In this document: piece after piece, positions 18,325 to 28,405 of the stretch
Numbering within the stretch: the first letter of the stretch is position 1
Layout of the letters: every line of letters begins with the position of its first letter
Source: Cupriavidus sp.
Lineage (GTDB): Bacteria; Pseudomonadota; Gammaproteobacteria; Burkholderiales; Burkholderiaceae
Assembly (NCBI GenBank): GCA_031181345.1
Contig: JAPSLC010000009.1
Span: forward strand, 1 to 59,531
Direction: 5' to 3'
DNA length: 59,531 nucleotides
Made by a program: the position numbers and the translations under genes
Notes under the pieces: generated by a model
What the model was told of the DNA's origin: nothing
What the model saw: only the letters and a program-made list of their open reading frames with translations
The model's database searches: none

Positions 18325-18891
18325 ATGCATTCCCATCCGAATCCGTCCACGGATTCCCAGTCAGCGCCGCGCACCGACCGCGACAGCAGTGTGGAGCTGC
18401 GCGACGCCAGGCTCGCCGCGCGTTTTGATGCCATCCTGGCCGCGCCGTTCGGCCGCATCGGCGTGCGTGCCGACGCGCAGTGCGTCCACGCGATCCACTT
18501 CCTGCCCGAGCGTTTCGCGCTGGTCGGCTCCGACCTAGCGCTGATCCAGCAGCTGGCCGCGCAGCTGGAGGCGTACTACGCCGATCCCGACGCGCCGCTC
18601 GACGTGCCGCTCGCCGCCACCGGCACCGAGTTCCAGCGCCGCGTCTGGCAGGCGATTCGCGCCGTGCGGTGCGGCCGCACCGCGACCTACGGCGAACTCG
18701 CGGCCAATATCGGCGGCACCGCGCGTGCGGTGGGCCAGGCCTGCGGCGACAACCCGTTCCCGCTGGTGGTGCCGTGTCACCGCGTGGTTGGAGCCAAGGG
18801 CCTGGGCGGCTTTGCCCATCACGGCGAGGACGGCTTCCATCTCGAGGTCAAACGCTGGCTGCTGCGCCACGAGCGGGTGATGCTGCTGTGA
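18325..18891 (+). CDS. ogt: Methylated-DNA--protein-cysteine S-methyltransferase
   Basis: Suicide DNA-repair enzyme that takes the alkyl group from O6-alkylguanine onto its own cysteine. The 188-residue product has the N-terminal ribonuclease-like domain (FGRIGVRADA onward) and the C-terminal domain. That domain shows TEFQRRVWQAIRAVRCG, TYGELAANIGG, RAVGQACGDNP and the active-site PCHRVVG. ATG 18325 is preferred to ATG 18271 because a TAGAAT-type -10 hexamer (about 18291-18296) lies between them. The stop overlaps the GTG of xerD (GTGA), so both are translated from one message. Confidence 0.92.
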   Translation: MHSHPNPSTDSQSAPRTDRDSSVELRDARLAARFDAILAAPFGRIGVRADAQCVHAIHFLPERFALVGSDLALIQQLAAQLEAYYADPDAPLDVPLAATGTEFQRRVWQAIRAVRCGRTATYGELAANIGGTARAVGQACGDNPFPLVVPCHRVVGAKGLGGFAHHGEDGFHLEVKRWLLRHERVMLL

Positions 18892-19892
18892 ACGCGCGGC
18901 ATGACAGCACGGCGGCGCTGGCGGATAAAGCCGCGCCGATCGACGGCCGCACCCAGGACCGCACCGGCGACGCCGACGCTCGGCTCGAAGCCGACATCGC
19001 CGCCGACCTGACGCTGGTCGACCGCTTCTGCGATGCCCTGTGGCTCGAGGACGGACTCGCGCGCAACACGATCGACGCCTACCGCCGCGATCTGGCGCTG
19101 CTGGCGCGCTGGCTGCGCGGCGAGCGCGGCGTGGCCCTGCTGGCTGCCGACGATGGCGCGCTGTCCGGCTACTTCGCCGCGCGCCATCCGGACACGCGCG
19201 CCTCGTCGGCGAACCGGCGGCTCGCGGTATTCCGGCGCTTCTACCGCTGGGCGCTGCGCGAGCATCTGATCCAGGCCGACCCCTGCCTGCTGCTGCGCGC
19301 CGCCAAGCAGCCGCCGCGCTTTCCGAAGACGCTGAGCGAGGCGCAGGTCGAGGCGCTGCTGCAGGCGCCGGACATCGACACGCCGCTCGGCCTGCGCGAC
19401 CGCACGATGCTGGAGCTGATGTACGCCAGCGGCCTGCGCGTGTCCGAGCTGACGCAGATGAAGACCATCGAGATCGGCCTGAACGAGGGGGTGGCGCGCG
19501 TGGTCAGCGGCAAGGGCAACAAGGAGCGGCTGGTGCCGTTCGGCGCCGAGGCCGGCGTCTGGCTGCGCCGCTATCTGGCCAGCGCCCGTCCCGCGCTGCT
19601 CGGCCAGCGCGGCAGCGACGCGCTGTTCGTGACCCAGCGCGGCGAGGCGATGACGCGCCAGGCCTTCTGGTACCTGATCAAGCGCTATGCGCGCCAGGCG
19701 CAGATCCACGCCCCGCTGTCGCCGCATACGCTGCGCCATGCGTTTGCCACGCACCTGCTGAACCACGGCGCGGATCTGCGCGTGGTGCAGCTGCTGCTCG
19801 GGCATGCCGACATCTCGACCACGCAGATCTACACGCACGTCGCGCGCGAACGGCTGCGCGTCCTGCATCAGCAGCATCATCCGCGCGGCTAG
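18888..19892 (+). CDS. xerD: Site-specific tyrosine recombinase XerD
   Basis: Resolves chromosome dimers at dif with XerC and FtsK. The 334-residue protein starts with GTG 18888 overlapping the upstream stop. About 40 extra N-terminal residues (NARHDSTAALADK and on) precede the SAM-like domain. The catalytic set is visible: Arg in ASGLRVSEL, Lys in SGKGNKERLVPF, HTLRHAFATH, LLGHADIS and the nucleophile Tyr in TTQIYTHV. The run ogt-xerD-ybaK-plsY is all on one strand. XerC is the alternative, but the HTLRHAFATHLLNHGADLRV stretch suits XerD. Confidence 0.92.
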   Translation: MNARHDSTAALADKAAPIDGRTQDRTGDADARLEADIAADLTLVDRFCDALWLEDGLARNTIDAYRRDLALLARWLRGERGVALLAADDGALSGYFAARHPDTRASSANRRLAVFRRFYRWALREHLIQADPCLLLRAAKQPPRFPKTLSEAQVEALLQAPDIDTPLGLRDRTMLELMYASGLRVSELTQMKTIEIGLNEGVARVVSGKGNKERLVPFGAEAGVWLRRYLASARPALLGQRGSDALFVTQRGEAMTRQAFWYLIKRYARQAQIHAPLSPHTLRHAFATHLLNHGADLRVVQLLLGHADISTTQIYTHVARERLRVLHQQHHPRG

Positions 19893-19909
19893 CCGCTCGA
19901 CCAAACCTC

Positions 19910-20404
19910 ATGGGAAAGACCAAACATATCTCCGAAACGCCGGCCACGCAGATGCTGCGCCAGCACGGCATCGCCTTCGGCGAGCACCCCTACGACTATG
20001 TCGAGCACGGCGGCACCGAAGAATCGGCGCGGCAGCTCGGCGTCGAAGAGCATCACGTGGTCAAGACGCTGGTGATGGAAGACGACAAGGCGCAGCCGCT
20101 GATCGTGCTGATGCATGGCGACCGCACCGTCTCGACCAAGAACCTGGCGCGGCAGATCGGCTGCAAGAGCGTGCAGCCGTGCAAGCCCGAGGTGGCGCAG
20201 CGCCACAGCGGCTATATGGTCGGCGGCACCTCGCCGTTCGGCACGCGCAAGCGGATGCCGGTCTATGTCGAAGAGGGTGTGCTGGCGCTCGAGCGCATCT
20301 ATATCAATGGCGGCCGGCGCGGCTATCTGGTCAGCATCGAGCCGGCCGTGCTGACCGCGCTGCTCGGCGCCAAGCCGGTTCAATGCGGGCTGGCGGAGGG
20401 CTGA
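19910..20404 (+). CDS. ybaK: Cys-tRNA(Pro)/aminoacyl-tRNA deacylase YbaK
   Basis: Trans-editing enzyme that hydrolyses Cys-tRNA(Pro). The 164-residue product has the YbaK/ProX fold with [10 protein letters not shown] near residue 46 (the catalytic Lys). [22 protein letters not shown] near residue 100 is the diagnostic glycine-rich loop. ATG 19910 is the first Met of the family sequence; the open frame upstream overlaps xerD in another frame. It follows xerD by 17 bases, in the same direction. Confidence 0.93.
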   Translation: MGKTKHISETPATQMLRQHGIAFGEHPYDYVEHGGTEESARQLGVEEHHVVKTLVMEDDKAQPLIVLMHGDRTVSTKNLARQIGCKSVQPCKPEVAQRHSGYMVGGTSPFGTRKRMPVYVEEGVLALERIYINGGRRGYLVSIEPAVLTALLGAKPVQCGLAEG

Positions 20405-20496
20405 GCGCGCCTGGGCCCTTGTTGTGCCATGGATCGCGCCTTGGATCCGTGGCTCGTGCCCGGGTAATCACGGTCGTGAGCGCCACGCCGGCGCGC

Positions 20497-20502
20497 TACA
20501 AT
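20497..20502 (+). promoter_or_regulatory. Possible -10 box of plsY
   Basis: TACAAT at 20497-20502, in the 172-base gap after ybaK, is a perfect match to the extended pattern gcTACAATcgcg seen before ggt. No matching -35 was found. It suggests plsY has its own promoter with a leader of about 70 bases. Confidence 0.4.
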
Positions 20503-20576
20503 CGCGCCAGTTTTTTGCGGCGGTTCCGGCTCTCCCCCGCCTCCCCCGCCTTTCCCCTGCTTTTACGACCCCGCCC

Positions 20577-21191
20577 ATGGCCAATCTCGTCTTTGCCCTG
20601 CTTGCCTACCTGATCGGTTCGATCTCCTTTGCTGTCGTGGTCAGCAAGACGATGGGGCTTCCTGATCCGCATTCCTACGGCTCCGGCAATCCGGGCGCGA
20701 CCAATGTGCTGCGCACCGGCAACAAGAAGGCGGCGCTGCTGACGCTGCTGGGCGACGGACTCAAGGGCTGGCTGGCGGTCTGGCTGGCGCAGCGCTTCGG
20801 ACCGGACTACGGCGTCGACCAGACCGGCATCGCGCTGGTCGCGGTGGCGGTGTTCCTCGGCCACCTGTTCCCGGTGTTCCACCGCTTCTCGGGCGGCAAG
20901 GGCGTGGCGACGGCGGCCGGCATCCTGTTCGCGATCCATCCGTGGCTGGGTCTGGGCACGCTGGCAACCTGGCTGATCATCGCCGTCTTCTTCCGCTACT
21001 CGTCGCTGGCGGCGCTGGTGTCGGCCGTGTTCGCGCCCTTCTTCTACGTGCTGATGTTCGGCACCGACGTGGTGGCCGCGGCGATCCTGGCGATCAGCGC
21101 GCTGCTGGTCCTGCGCCATCGGCAGAACATCGCCAAGCTGCTGTCGGGGCAGGAAAGCCGGATCGGGGAAAAGAAGAAGCCGCAGCAGTAA
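20577..21191 (+). CDS. plsY: Glycerol-3-phosphate acyltransferase PlsY
   Basis: Inner-membrane enzyme that acylates glycerol-3-phosphate from acyl-phosphate, the first step of phospholipid synthesis. The 204-residue product has five hydrophobic segments. It carries the three PlsY motifs: [18 protein letters not shown] (about 35-52), [23 protein letters not shown] (parts, about 95-117) and the late [15 protein letters not shown]. The start [15 protein letters not shown] is the family N-terminus; the frame is open further upstream but without family sequence. Confidence 0.95.
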   Translation: MANLVFALLAYLIGSISFAVVVSKTMGLPDPHSYGSGNPGATNVLRTGNKKAALLTLLGDGLKGWLAVWLAQRFGPDYGVDQTGIALVAVAVFLGHLFPVFHRFSGGKGVATAAGILFAIHPWLGLGTLATWLIIAVFFRYSSLAALVSAVFAPFFYVLMFGTDVVAAAILAISALLVLRHRQNIAKLLSGQESRIGEKKKPQQ

Positions 21192-21207
21192 GCTGCGGCC
21201 TTTCCTT
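21179..21207 (+). terminator. Terminator overlapping the plsY stop
   Basis: The seven-base stem GCCGCAG / CTGCGGC encloses the TAA stop in its loop and is followed by CTTTCCTTGT. It would end plsY transcription right at the stop codon. Confidence 0.7.
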
Positions 21208-21216
21208 GTCGCCCCC

Positions 21217-21321
21217 GCTTTGTCGCCCCCGCTTGTCGCCCCGCGCAGGCGGGAGCCCAGCGTCTTTCGCGCCCAGGTGATTGATCGCAATTCACTGGGT
21301 CCCCGCCTTCGCGGGGACGAC
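21217..21321. repeat. REP family B inverted pair with tandem start
   Basis: The element opens with a duplicated TGTCGCCCCCGCTT. It continues with the CGCGCAGGCGGGAGCCCAGCG palindrome half, a spacer of about 40 bases, and CTGGGTCCCCGCC ... GCGGGGACGAC. It is organised as the elements at 11784-11852 and 51599-51680. It separates plsY from the converging sensor-kinase gene. Confidence 0.8.
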
Positions 21322-21329
21322 AGCATGAT

Positions 21330-22607
21330 TCACGCCGCCTTGGCCAGCTGCGCGAACGGGAACACCATCTCGACGCGCAGGCCGCCCTCGGCCCGGTTGG
21401 CCAGCGTCAGGCGGCCGCCGGACTGGCGCACCAGCCGGTCGACGATCGCCAGCCCCAGGCCCGAATGCGCATTGCCGCCGCGCGCCGGATCCAGCCGCAC
21501 GAACGGCAGCGTGACCTTGTCGAAGGCATCCTCCGGAATGCCGCCGCCCGCGTCCTCGACCACCAGTTGCCAGCCGTCCGCCACGCGCGCGGTGCGGATG
21601 CCGACCGGCGGCGCGCCGTAGTGGTAGGCGTTGTCGACCAGGTTGCCGATGATGCGATCGAGCTGCGTGGCGATCATCCGGAAGCCCTCGCCCGCCTCCA
21701 GCGACAGGTCCACCGGGCGCTCCTGCTCGGCCAGCGACGCGGCCAGCTCGGCCATGCGGCGATCGACCGGCACCGGCCGCGCGGTCGGCTCGGCGCTCTG
21801 CGCGAAGGCCAGGAACTGCTCGACGATCGCCGACATCGACTCCACATCGCGCGTGACGCCGGCCGCCGCCTTCGGATCGGCCAGCATCTCGGCACGCAGC
21901 CGCAGCCGCGCCAGCGGCGTCTTCAGGTCGTGCGCGATGCCGGCCAGCATCGTGTTGCGCTCCTGATCGATGCGGGCCAGGTCGGCCACCATCCTGTTGA
22001 AGCGCTCGATCAGCTGGCGCAGCTCCAGCGGGCCGCGCTCGCGCAGCGGGGTCACCGGCTGCTGGCGCGACAGCTGTCCGGCCGCATTGGCCATCTCGCG
22101 CACCGGCCGCTGGATCTGCCAGGCGACCAGCAGCGCGAACACGATCGCCACGCTGACCACCAGCATCGCGCCCGGAATCAGCCGGTTGTCCAGCGGCGGG
22201 TTATGGACCCACAGGATCGGCATCGCGATCCAGTCCTGGCGCGTCGGCAGCTTGATCCAGATGCGCGGCGTGTCCTCGTCCTCGATGCGCACCTCGGTGC
22301 CGGGCGGCAGCCGGCTCGAGAAGCGTTCGACCAGCCGGCGCGAGCGGTCGGTGGGCGCGCGCGAATGTTCCTCGGCGCTGGCCTCGCCGGCGACCTCGAC
22401 CAGGCTCGGCAGCTTCGCCGGCGGCCTGGCGTCGAGCGCCCGCTGGATGCTGTCGAGCTGGAACAGCATCTGCTCGACCGAATATTCCATGCGCTGCTCG
22501 CGGCGGTCCATGCGCAGGATCGCCAGCCACGAAAAATGGCTGATCACCAGCACCGCGGCGATCAGCAGCGCCATGCGGCCGAACAGGGTGTCGATGCGCA
22601 GCTTCAT
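21330..22607 (-). CDS. EnvZ/RisS-type sensor histidine kinase
   Basis: A 425-residue inner-membrane kinase. There are two membrane helices at about residues 12-31 and 144-163, with a periplasmic loop of about 110 residues between them. A HAMP domain spans about 164-215. The H-box AGIAHDLKTPLARLR has the phosphorylated His at 226. The ATPase domain shows IIGNLVDNAYHYG (N box), VEDAGGGIPEDAF (G1) and HSGLGLAIVDRL (G2). Its ATG shares a base with the TGA of the response-regulator gene, so the two are co-translated. The pair is divergent from the MdtABC-type efflux operon. Confidence 0.92.
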   Translation of the reverse strand: MKLRIDTLFGRMALLIAAVLVISHFSWLAILRMDRREQRMEYSVEQMLFQLDSIQRALDARPPAKLPSLVEVAGEASAEEHSRAPTDRSRRLVERFSSRLPPGTEVRIEDEDTPRIWIKLPTRQDWIAMPILWVHNPPLDNRLIPGAMLVVSVAIVFALLVAWQIQRPVREMANAAGQLSRQQPVTPLRERGPLELRQLIERFNRMVADLARIDQERNTMLAGIAHDLKTPLARLRLRAEMLADPKAAAGVTRDVESMSAIVEQFLAFAQSAEPTARPVPVDRRMAELAASLAEQERPVDLSLEAGEGFRMIATQLDRIIGNLVDNAYHYGAPPVGIRTARVADGWQLVVEDAGGGIPEDAFDKVTLPFVRLDPARGGNAHSGLGLAIVDRLVRQSGGRLTLANRAEGGLRVEMVFPFAQLAKAA

Positions 22608-23344
22608 CAGGCGTCCAGGTCGGCCTGGACCGCTTCATCCGGCACGAAGGTATAGCCGCGCCCGCGCACGGTCTGGATATAGCGGGGCCGCTGCGCGTCC
22701 TCGTCGAGCAGCCGGCGCAAGCGCCAGATCTGCACGTCGATGCCGCGGTCGCTGACGCCGCTGGCCGCGCCGTACATCAGCTCGACGATGCGCTCGCGCG
22801 ACAGCACTTCGAGCGGATGCATCAGCAGCAGCTTGAGCAGCGCGAATTCGGTGTCGCTGATCGGCAGCGCCTGGCCCGAGCGAACCAGCGTGCGCTGGCG
22901 GAAGTCGACCTTGAACGGGCCGAAGCTCGCGCTGTCGCGGTCCTCGGGCGCGGCCGCAGGGCGCGCCAGCTTGCGGCGCAGTACCGCATTGATGCGGGCC
23001 AGCAGCTCGCGCGGGGAGAACGGCTTGCCCAGATAGTCGTCGGCGCCGATCTCGAGGCCGACGATGCGGTCGATCTCGTCGCTGCGCGCGGTCAGCAGGA
23101 TCACCGGGATATCGTCGTTGCGCGCGCGCAGCTTGCGCAGCGCGGTCAGGCCGTCGACCTTGGGCATCATCAGGTCGAGCACGATCAGGGCGGGGCGTTC
23201 GCGTTCGAGGCGGGCCTGCAGGCCGTCGCCGTCGTGCAGCACCGAGACGGCAAAGCCTTGCTGGGTCAGGTACTCGCGCAGCAGGTCGCGCAAGTCGGGA
23301 TCGTCGTCGACGACCAGGATCTGGGTGGGCTGATTGGGTCGCAT
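22607..23344 (-). CDS. OmpR-family response regulator
   Basis: A 245-residue regulator. The receiver domain (about 8-120) has the acidic pair in VVDDDPD, the phospho-acceptor Asp57 in LIVLDLMMP, and the conserved Lys in LGKPFSPREL. A winged-helix domain ends IQTVRGRGYTFVPDE. The start is the ATG at 23344, since the receiver begins right after it; the longer open frame crosses the upstream promoter region. It is co-transcribed with the kinase. RisA of Bordetella and OmpR are the nearest named relatives by appearance. The efflux operon starting at 23629 on the opposite strand is a plausible target, as with BaeSR-mdtABC. Confidence 0.92.
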   Translation of the reverse strand: MRPNQPTQILVVDDDPDLRDLLREYLTQQGFAVSVLHDGDGLQARLERERPALIVLDLMMPKVDGLTALRKLRARNDDIPVILLTARSDEIDRIVGLEIGADDYLGKPFSPRELLARINAVLRRKLARPAAAPEDRDSASFGPFKVDFRQRTLVRSGQALPISDTEFALLKLLLMHPLEVLSRERIVELMYGAASGVSDRGIDVQIWRLRRLLDEDAQRPRYIQTVRGRGYTFVPDEAVQADLDA

Positions 23345-23628
23345 AGCCGGATGATAAACAGGCACGCCCACCGCGCCGCCGCAATGTTGTTTCGGCAAGT
23401 TACACCGGGCGCCGTGGTAATTATCTGTAATAAAGCCCTTCCTTACCGACATAGGTCTGTCCTCCCTCCCGCCGTATCCTTGCCACGTCGCCGCAGGTGG
23501 GCCCCGCTCCGCATCCGGAGCCGGCCTGGACCGTTGCGGCATACTTCTGCGTCTTTCCATCGATCAGCAAGGCCGCGTACCCGTGCGTGCGCAGGACCCG
23601 CATCAGGACCCGCTTCAGGACCCAGTGA
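23345..23628. promoter_or_regulatory. Divergent control region of the two-component pair and the efflux operon
   Basis: The 284 bases between two divergent operons hold an AT-rich patch around 23415-23436 (GGTAATTATCTGTAATAAAG). A near-palindrome TTACACC ... GTGGTAA lies at 23400-23420, a candidate operator for the adjacent response regulator. From 23592 to 23623 there are three copies of CAGGACCC at 12-base spacing. No complete -35/-10 pair was assigned. Confidence 0.45.
23592..23627 (+). repeat. Three 12-base repeats before mdtA
   Basis: CAGGACCC recurs at 12-base intervals (about 23592, 23604 and 23616), as CAGGACCCGCAT, CAGGACCCGCTT and CAGGACCCAGTG. Each holds an AGGA that can act as a ribosome-binding core, and the last is 8 bases from the mdtA ATG. 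Confidence 0.7.
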
Positions 23629-25197
23629 ATGGCCAATCCCGACTCCAATCAGCCCGCCAAACCCACGACTCACGGCGAGAATCATCCGATCGATGCCTCC
23701 ACCGAGGCGAGCGCCGACCGGCCCGCTTCCGACCTGAATCCCGACCCGTACCGCGGCCATCCGCGCGGTACCGGTCCGCTGCCGCCCGCCGGGAGCCCGC
23801 CTGTCCGCGGCCGCCGCGGCGTCTGGATCGCCGGCCTGCTGGTGTTGCTGCTGGCCGGCGGCGGCTGGTACTGGTATAGCCACCGCGGCGCGTCCGATGC
23901 CGGCCAGGCGGGCCAGCCTGGCCCCGGCGGCCGCATCCCGGGTGGGCCCGGCGGCCCCGGCCGCGGCATGGGCGGCCCGGCCGCCCCGGTGGTGGTCAGC
24001 CCGGTCGTGCAGCGCGATATGGACGTGGTGCTCAATGGCCTGGGCAACGTGACCCCGGTCGCCAACGTCACGGTGCGCGCCCAGGTCTCCGGCCCGCTGC
24101 TGCGCGTGCTGTTCAAGGAAGGCCAGATGGTCAAGGCCGGCGATCTGCTGGCCGAGATCGACCCGCGTCCGTTCCAGGCCGCGCTCGACCAGGCGCTGGG
24201 GCAACTGGCGCGCGACCAGGCGCTGCTGCAGAACGCGCGCATCGACCAGCAGCGCTATCGCACGCTGCTGGCGCAGGATTCGATCGCCAAGCAGCAGGTC
24301 GACACGCAGGACGCGCTGGTGCGCCAGTACGAGGGCGTGGTCAAGACCGACCAGGCCAACGTCGACAACGCCCGCCTGCAGCTGGGCTACACCCGCATCA
24401 AGGCGCCGACCTCGGGCCGCATCGGCCTGCGCCAGGTCGACCCGGGCAATATCGTCAGCACCTCGGACGCCAACGGCATCGCGCTGATCACGCAGATCCA
24501 GCCGATCGCCGTGCTGTTCTCGATCCCGGAAGACAACCTGCCCAGCGTGCTCAGGCAGCTGAACGCCGGCCAGACGCTGCCGGTGCAGGCCTGGGACCGC
24601 CAGGCGCGCAACAAGCTGGCCGACGGCACGCTGCTGACCACGGACAACCAGATCGATACCACCACCGGCACCGTGCGGCTCAAGGCCGTGTTCCGCAACG
24701 ACGACGGCATGCTGTTCCCGAACCAGTTCGTCAATGTGCGGATGCGCGTCGATACGCTGGCCGGCGCCACCGTGGTGCCGGTAGCAGCGATCCAGCGCGG
24801 CCAGCAGGGCACCTTCGTCTATGTGGTCGACCAGGAGAACAAGGTCAAGGTGCAGACCGTCGCGCTCGGACCCAGCGACGGCGAACAGACCGCGGTGCTG
24901 CGCGGCGTGCGGCCCGGCCAGCGCGTCGTGGTCGACGGCGCCGACCGGCTGCGCGAGGGCATGACGGTGCAGACCGTCGATCCGGCCGCGCGCGCCGCGG
25001 CGGTGGCGCCGGCCAGCGAACCGCGCGCGCGTGGCCGCCGCCTGCGTGCAGGCGGCGCGTCCGGTCCCGAGGCTGTGGGCCCTCGTGGCGCTGGCCAGCA
25101 GGGCGATGCCAGCGCACCGGCCGCCGGGCCTGCCCCTTCCGCGGCCCCTTCCGCTACCCCGGCCTCGGCCGCCGCCGCGCCGGCACCACGCCAATGA
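23629..25197 (+). CDS. mdtA: RND efflux periplasmic adaptor (MdtA-type membrane fusion protein)
   Basis: Periplasmic adaptor linking the RND pumps to the outer-membrane channel. The 522-residue product is anchored by one membrane helix at about residues 64-82 ([19 protein letters not shown]). A Gly/Pro-rich linker follows, then the lipoyl domain ([35 protein letters not shown] in parts). After these come a coiled-coil hairpin (about 195-255), the beta-barrel domain, and [12 protein letters not shown] Pro/Ala-rich tail of about 60 residues ends it. It is the first gene of a four-gene operon with two RND pumps and an outer-membrane factor, matching mdtABC plus a TolC-like gene. Confidence 0.92.
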   Translation: MANPDSNQPAKPTTHGENHPIDASTEASADRPASDLNPDPYRGHPRGTGPLPPAGSPPVRGRRGVWIAGLLVLLLAGGGWYWYSHRGASDAGQAGQPGPGGRIPGGPGGPGRGMGGPAAPVVVSPVVQRDMDVVLNGLGNVTPVANVTVRAQVSGPLLRVLFKEGQMVKAGDLLAEIDPRPFQAALDQALGQLARDQALLQNARIDQQRYRTLLAQDSIAKQQVDTQDALVRQYEGVVKTDQANVDNARLQLGYTRIKAPTSGRIGLRQVDPGNIVSTSDANGIALITQIQPIAVLFSIPEDNLPSVLRQLNAGQTLPVQAWDRQARNKLADGTLLTTDNQIDTTTGTVRLKAVFRNDDGMLFPNQFVNVRMRVDTLAGATVVPVAAIQRGQQGTFVYVVDQENKVKVQTVALGPSDGEQTAVLRGVRPGQRVVVDGADRLREGMTVQTVDPAARAAAVAPASEPRARGRRLRAGGASGPEAVGPRGAGQQGDASAPAAGPAPSAAPSATPASAAAAPAPRQ

Positions 25198-25222
25198 GCC
25201 CGCGCCGTATCGAGGACGCTGC

Positions 25223-28200
25223 ATGAACCCCTCACGCCTATTCATCGAGCGGCCGGTCGCCACCGCGCTGCTGATGCTCGCGATCCTGCTGTCCGGGCTG
25301 GTCGCCTACCGGATGCTGCCGCTGTCGGCGCTGCCCGAGGTCGACTACCCGACCATCCAGGTCACCACGCTGTATCCCGGGGCCAGCCCCGACGTGATGA
25401 CCTCGGCGGTGACGGCGCCGCTGGAGCGCCAGTTCGGCCAGATGCCGGGGCTCAAGCAGATGTCGTCGTCCTCGTCGGGCGGCGCGTCGGTGATCACGCT
25501 GCAGTTCGACCTGACGCTGCCGCTGGACGTCGCCGAGCAGGAGGTGCAGGCCGCCATCAATGCCGGCAGCAACCTGCTGCCGGGCGACCTGCCGATGCCG
25601 CCGGTCTACAGCAAGGTCAATCCGGCCGACGCGCCGATCCTGACGCTGGCGATGACCTCGGACACGCTGCCGCTGCCCAAGCTGCAGGATCTGGTCGATA
25701 CGCGCGTCGCGCAGAAGATCTCGCAGATCCAGGGCGTGGGCCTGGTCACCATCAGCGGCGGCCAGCGTCCCGCCGTGCGCATCCAGGCCAATCCGACCGC
25801 GCTGGCCGCGCTCGGCATGTCGATCGACGACCTGCGCACCGCAATCGGCGCGGCCAACGTCAACGGCGCCAAGGGCAGCTTCGACGGCCCGGCGCGCGCC
25901 TCCACCATCGACGCCAACGACCAGCTGCGCTCGGCCGACGAATACCGCCAGATCATCATCGGCTACCGGAACGGCGCGCCGATCCGCATCACCGACGTCG
26001 CCACCATCGTCGACGGCCCGGAAAACTCGCGCCTGGCGGCGTGGGCCAACGGCAAGCCGGCCATCGTCGTCAACATCCAGCGCCAGCCCGGCGCCAACGT
26101 GATCGCCGTGGTCGACCGCATCAAGACCATGCTGCCGCAGCTGCAGGCGTCGCTGCCGGCCTCGGTCAAGGCCGAGGTGCTGACCGACCGCACCACCACC
26201 ATCCGCGCCTCGGTGCGCGACGTCCAGTTCGAGCTGCTGCTGGCAATCGCGCTGGTGGTGATGGTGATCTTCGTCTTCCTGCGCAACGTGCCGGCGACCG
26301 TGATTCCCGGCGTGGCGGTGCCGCTGTCGCTGGTCGGCACCTTCGGCGTGATGTACCTGGCCGGCTTCTCGATCAACAACCTGACGCTGATGGCGCTGAC
26401 CATCGCGACCGGCTTCGTCGTCGACGACGCCATCGTGATGATCGAGAACATCATGCGCTACATCGAGAAGGGCGAATCGCCGATGGCGGCCGCGCTCAAG
26501 GGCTCCAGGCAGATCGGCTTCACCATCATCTCGCTGACGTTCTCGCTGGTGGCGGTGCTGATCCCGCTGCTGTTCATGGGCGATGTGGTGGGCCGGCTGT
26601 TCCGCGAATTCGCGGTCACGCTGGCGGTGTCGATCCTGATCTCGGCGGTGGTATCGCTGACGCTGACGCCGATGATGTGCGCCCGCATGCTGCGCCATGT
26701 GCCCGAGGACCAGTTGCCGCGCTTTCATCGCGCCACCGGCGCCTTCTTCGACCGCGTGATCGAGCGCTACGGCCACGCGCTGAACTGGGTGCTCGGGCGG
26801 CAGCGCGCGACGCTGCTGGTCGCGATCGGCACGCTGGCGCTGACCGTGGTGCTGTACCTGGCGATTCCGAAGGGCTTTTTCCCGGTGCAGGACACCGGCG
26901 TGATCCAGGGTGTCACCGAGGCCTCGCAGAGCATCTCGTTCCAGGCGATGGCGCAAAAGCAGCGCGCGGTCTCCGAGGAGGTGCTGAAGGACCCGGCGGT
27001 GCAGAGCGTGTCGGCCTTCATCGGCGTCGACGGCACCAACACCACGATGAACGCCGGCCGCATGCTGATCAACCTGAAGCCCAAGGGCGAGCGCGACGAC
27101 ATTGCGACCGTCACCGAGCGGCTGCAGGCCGCGGTGGAAGAGATGGGCGGCGTCTCGCTGTACATGCAGCCGGTGCAGGACCTGACGATCGAGGACCGGG
27201 TCTCTCGCACGCAGTACCAGTTCACGGTGGAAGACCCGGATCCGCAAACCCTGGCCACCTGGGTGCCGAAGCTGGTCGAGCGGCTGAAGGAGGAACCCGA
27301 ATTCCGCGACGTCGCCACCGACCAGCAGAACAACGGTCTGCGCGTCTATGTCGATATCGACCGCGATGCGGCCGCGCGCTTCGGCATCACCACCGCGGTG
27401 ATCGACAGCGCGCTGTACAGCGCCTACGGCCAGCGGCTGGTGTCGACGATCTTCACGCAGTCGAGCCAGTACCGCGTGGTGCTGGAGGCGATGCCCGAAT
27501 TCCGCGACAACCCGCAGGCGGTGGCCGAGCTGCGCCTGCCCTCCTCGTCCGGCGGACAGGTGCCGCTGGGCGCCTTCGCCCGCATCAGCGAGCGCACCGG
27601 GCCGCTGGTGATCAACCACCAGGGCCAGTTCCCTGCCGCGACGATCTCGTTCAACCTGGCGCAGGGCGCGTCGCTGGGCCACGCCGTCGACAAGATCAAG
27701 CAGGTCGAGCAGGAAATCGGCCTGCCGATCTCGATGCAGACCACCTTCCAGGGCGCGGCGCTGGCGTTCAGCGCGTCGCTGTCGAACACGCTGTGGCTGA
27801 TCCTGGCCGCGGTGGTCACCATGTATATCGTGCTCGGCGTGCTGTACGAGAGCACCATCCACCCGGTGACGATCCTGTCGACGCTGCCGTCCGCCGGCGT
27901 CGGCGCGCTGCTGGCGCTGCTGCTGGCCGGCCATGACCTTGGCATCATCGCGATCATCGGCATCATCCTGCTGATCGGCATCGTCAAGAAGAACGCGATC
28001 ATGATGATCGACTTCGCGCTGGAGGCCGAGCGCGAACGCGGCATGGCGCCGCGCGACGCGATCTTCGAGGCCTGCCTGCTGCGCTTCCGCCCGATCCTGA
28101 TGACGACGATGGCCGCGCTGCTGGCCGCGCTGCCGATGATGCTGGGTACCGGCATCGGCTCGGAGCTGCGCCGGCCGCTGGGCATCACGATGGTGGGCGG

Positions 28201-28405
28201 CCTGCTGGTCAGCCAGGTGTTGACGCTGTTCACCACGCCGGTGATCTACCTCGCGTTCGATCGGGTCGCCGGCCGGCTCAAGGGCTGGCGGCGCCGGCGC
28301 TTCGGCGATCCGGATGCCGACGTGGATGCGGACTTCGGCCCGGGCGGCACTCCGGGGGGCACCCCGGGCGCGCCCCCGCCCGTCGACACGCCGAGGGCGC
28401 CATGA
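25223..28405 (+). CDS. mdtB: RND multidrug efflux pump subunit, MdtB type
   Basis: Inner-membrane proton-driven exporter of the HAE-1 RND family, 1060 residues. It starts [20 protein letters not shown], with the first helix at about residues 12-30. TM4 carries the proton-relay motif [13 protein letters not shown], whose paired Asp residues are conserved. [16 protein letters not shown] near residue 930 is the TM10 signature. The C-terminal tail is Gly/Pro rich. The start ATG 25223 is 25 bases after the mdtA stop, and the stop overlaps the next ATG (ATGA). In E. coli MdtB and MdtC form a mixed trimer, and this tandem arrangement suggests the same here. Confidence 0.93.
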   Translation: MNPSRLFIERPVATALLMLAILLSGLVAYRMLPLSALPEVDYPTIQVTTLYPGASPDVMTSAVTAPLERQFGQMPGLKQMSSSSSGGASVITLQFDLTLPLDVAEQEVQAAINAGSNLLPGDLPMPPVYSKVNPADAPILTLAMTSDTLPLPKLQDLVDTRVAQKISQIQGVGLVTISGGQRPAVRIQANPTALAALGMSIDDLRTAIGAANVNGAKGSFDGPARASTIDANDQLRSADEYRQIIIGYRNGAPIRITDVATIVDGPENSRLAAWANGKPAIVVNIQRQPGANVIAVVDRIKTMLPQLQASLPASVKAEVLTDRTTTIRASVRDVQFELLLAIALVVMVIFVFLRNVPATVIPGVAVPLSLVGTFGVMYLAGFSINNLTLMALTIATGFVVDDAIVMIENIMRYIEKGESPMAAALKGSRQIGFTIISLTFSLVAVLIPLLFMGDVVGRLFREFAVTLAVSILISAVVSLTLTPMMCARMLRHVPEDQLPRFHRATGAFFDRVIERYGHALNWVLGRQRATLLVAIGTLALTVVLYLAIPKGFFPVQDTGVIQGVTEASQSISFQAMAQKQRAVSEEVLKDPAVQSVSAFIGVDGTNTTMNAGRMLINLKPKGERDDIATVTERLQAAVEEMGGVSLYMQPVQDLTIEDRVSRTQYQFTVEDPDPQTLATWVPKLVERLKEEPEFRDVATDQQNNGLRVYVDIDRDAAARFGITTAVIDSALYSAYGQRLVSTIFTQSSQYRVVLEAMPEFRDNPQAVAELRLPSSSGGQVPLGAFARISERTGPLVINHQGQFPAATISFNLAQGASLGHAVDKIKQVEQEIGLPISMQTTFQGAALAFSASLSNTLWLILAAVVTMYIVLGVLYESTIHPVTILSTLPSAGVGALLALLLAGHDLGIIAIIGIILLIGIVKKNAIMMIDFALEAERERGMAPRDAIFEACLLRFRPILMTTMAALLAALPMMLGTGIGSELRRPLGITMVGGLLVSQVLTLFTTPVIYLAFDRVAGRLKGWRRRRFGDPDADVDADFGPGGTPGGTPGAPPPVDTPRAP

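Noticed and set aside
25238..27934. Long minus-strand open frame opposite mdtB
   Set aside because: Same reason: composition is that of a frame shadow, with no ribosome site and no family sequence.
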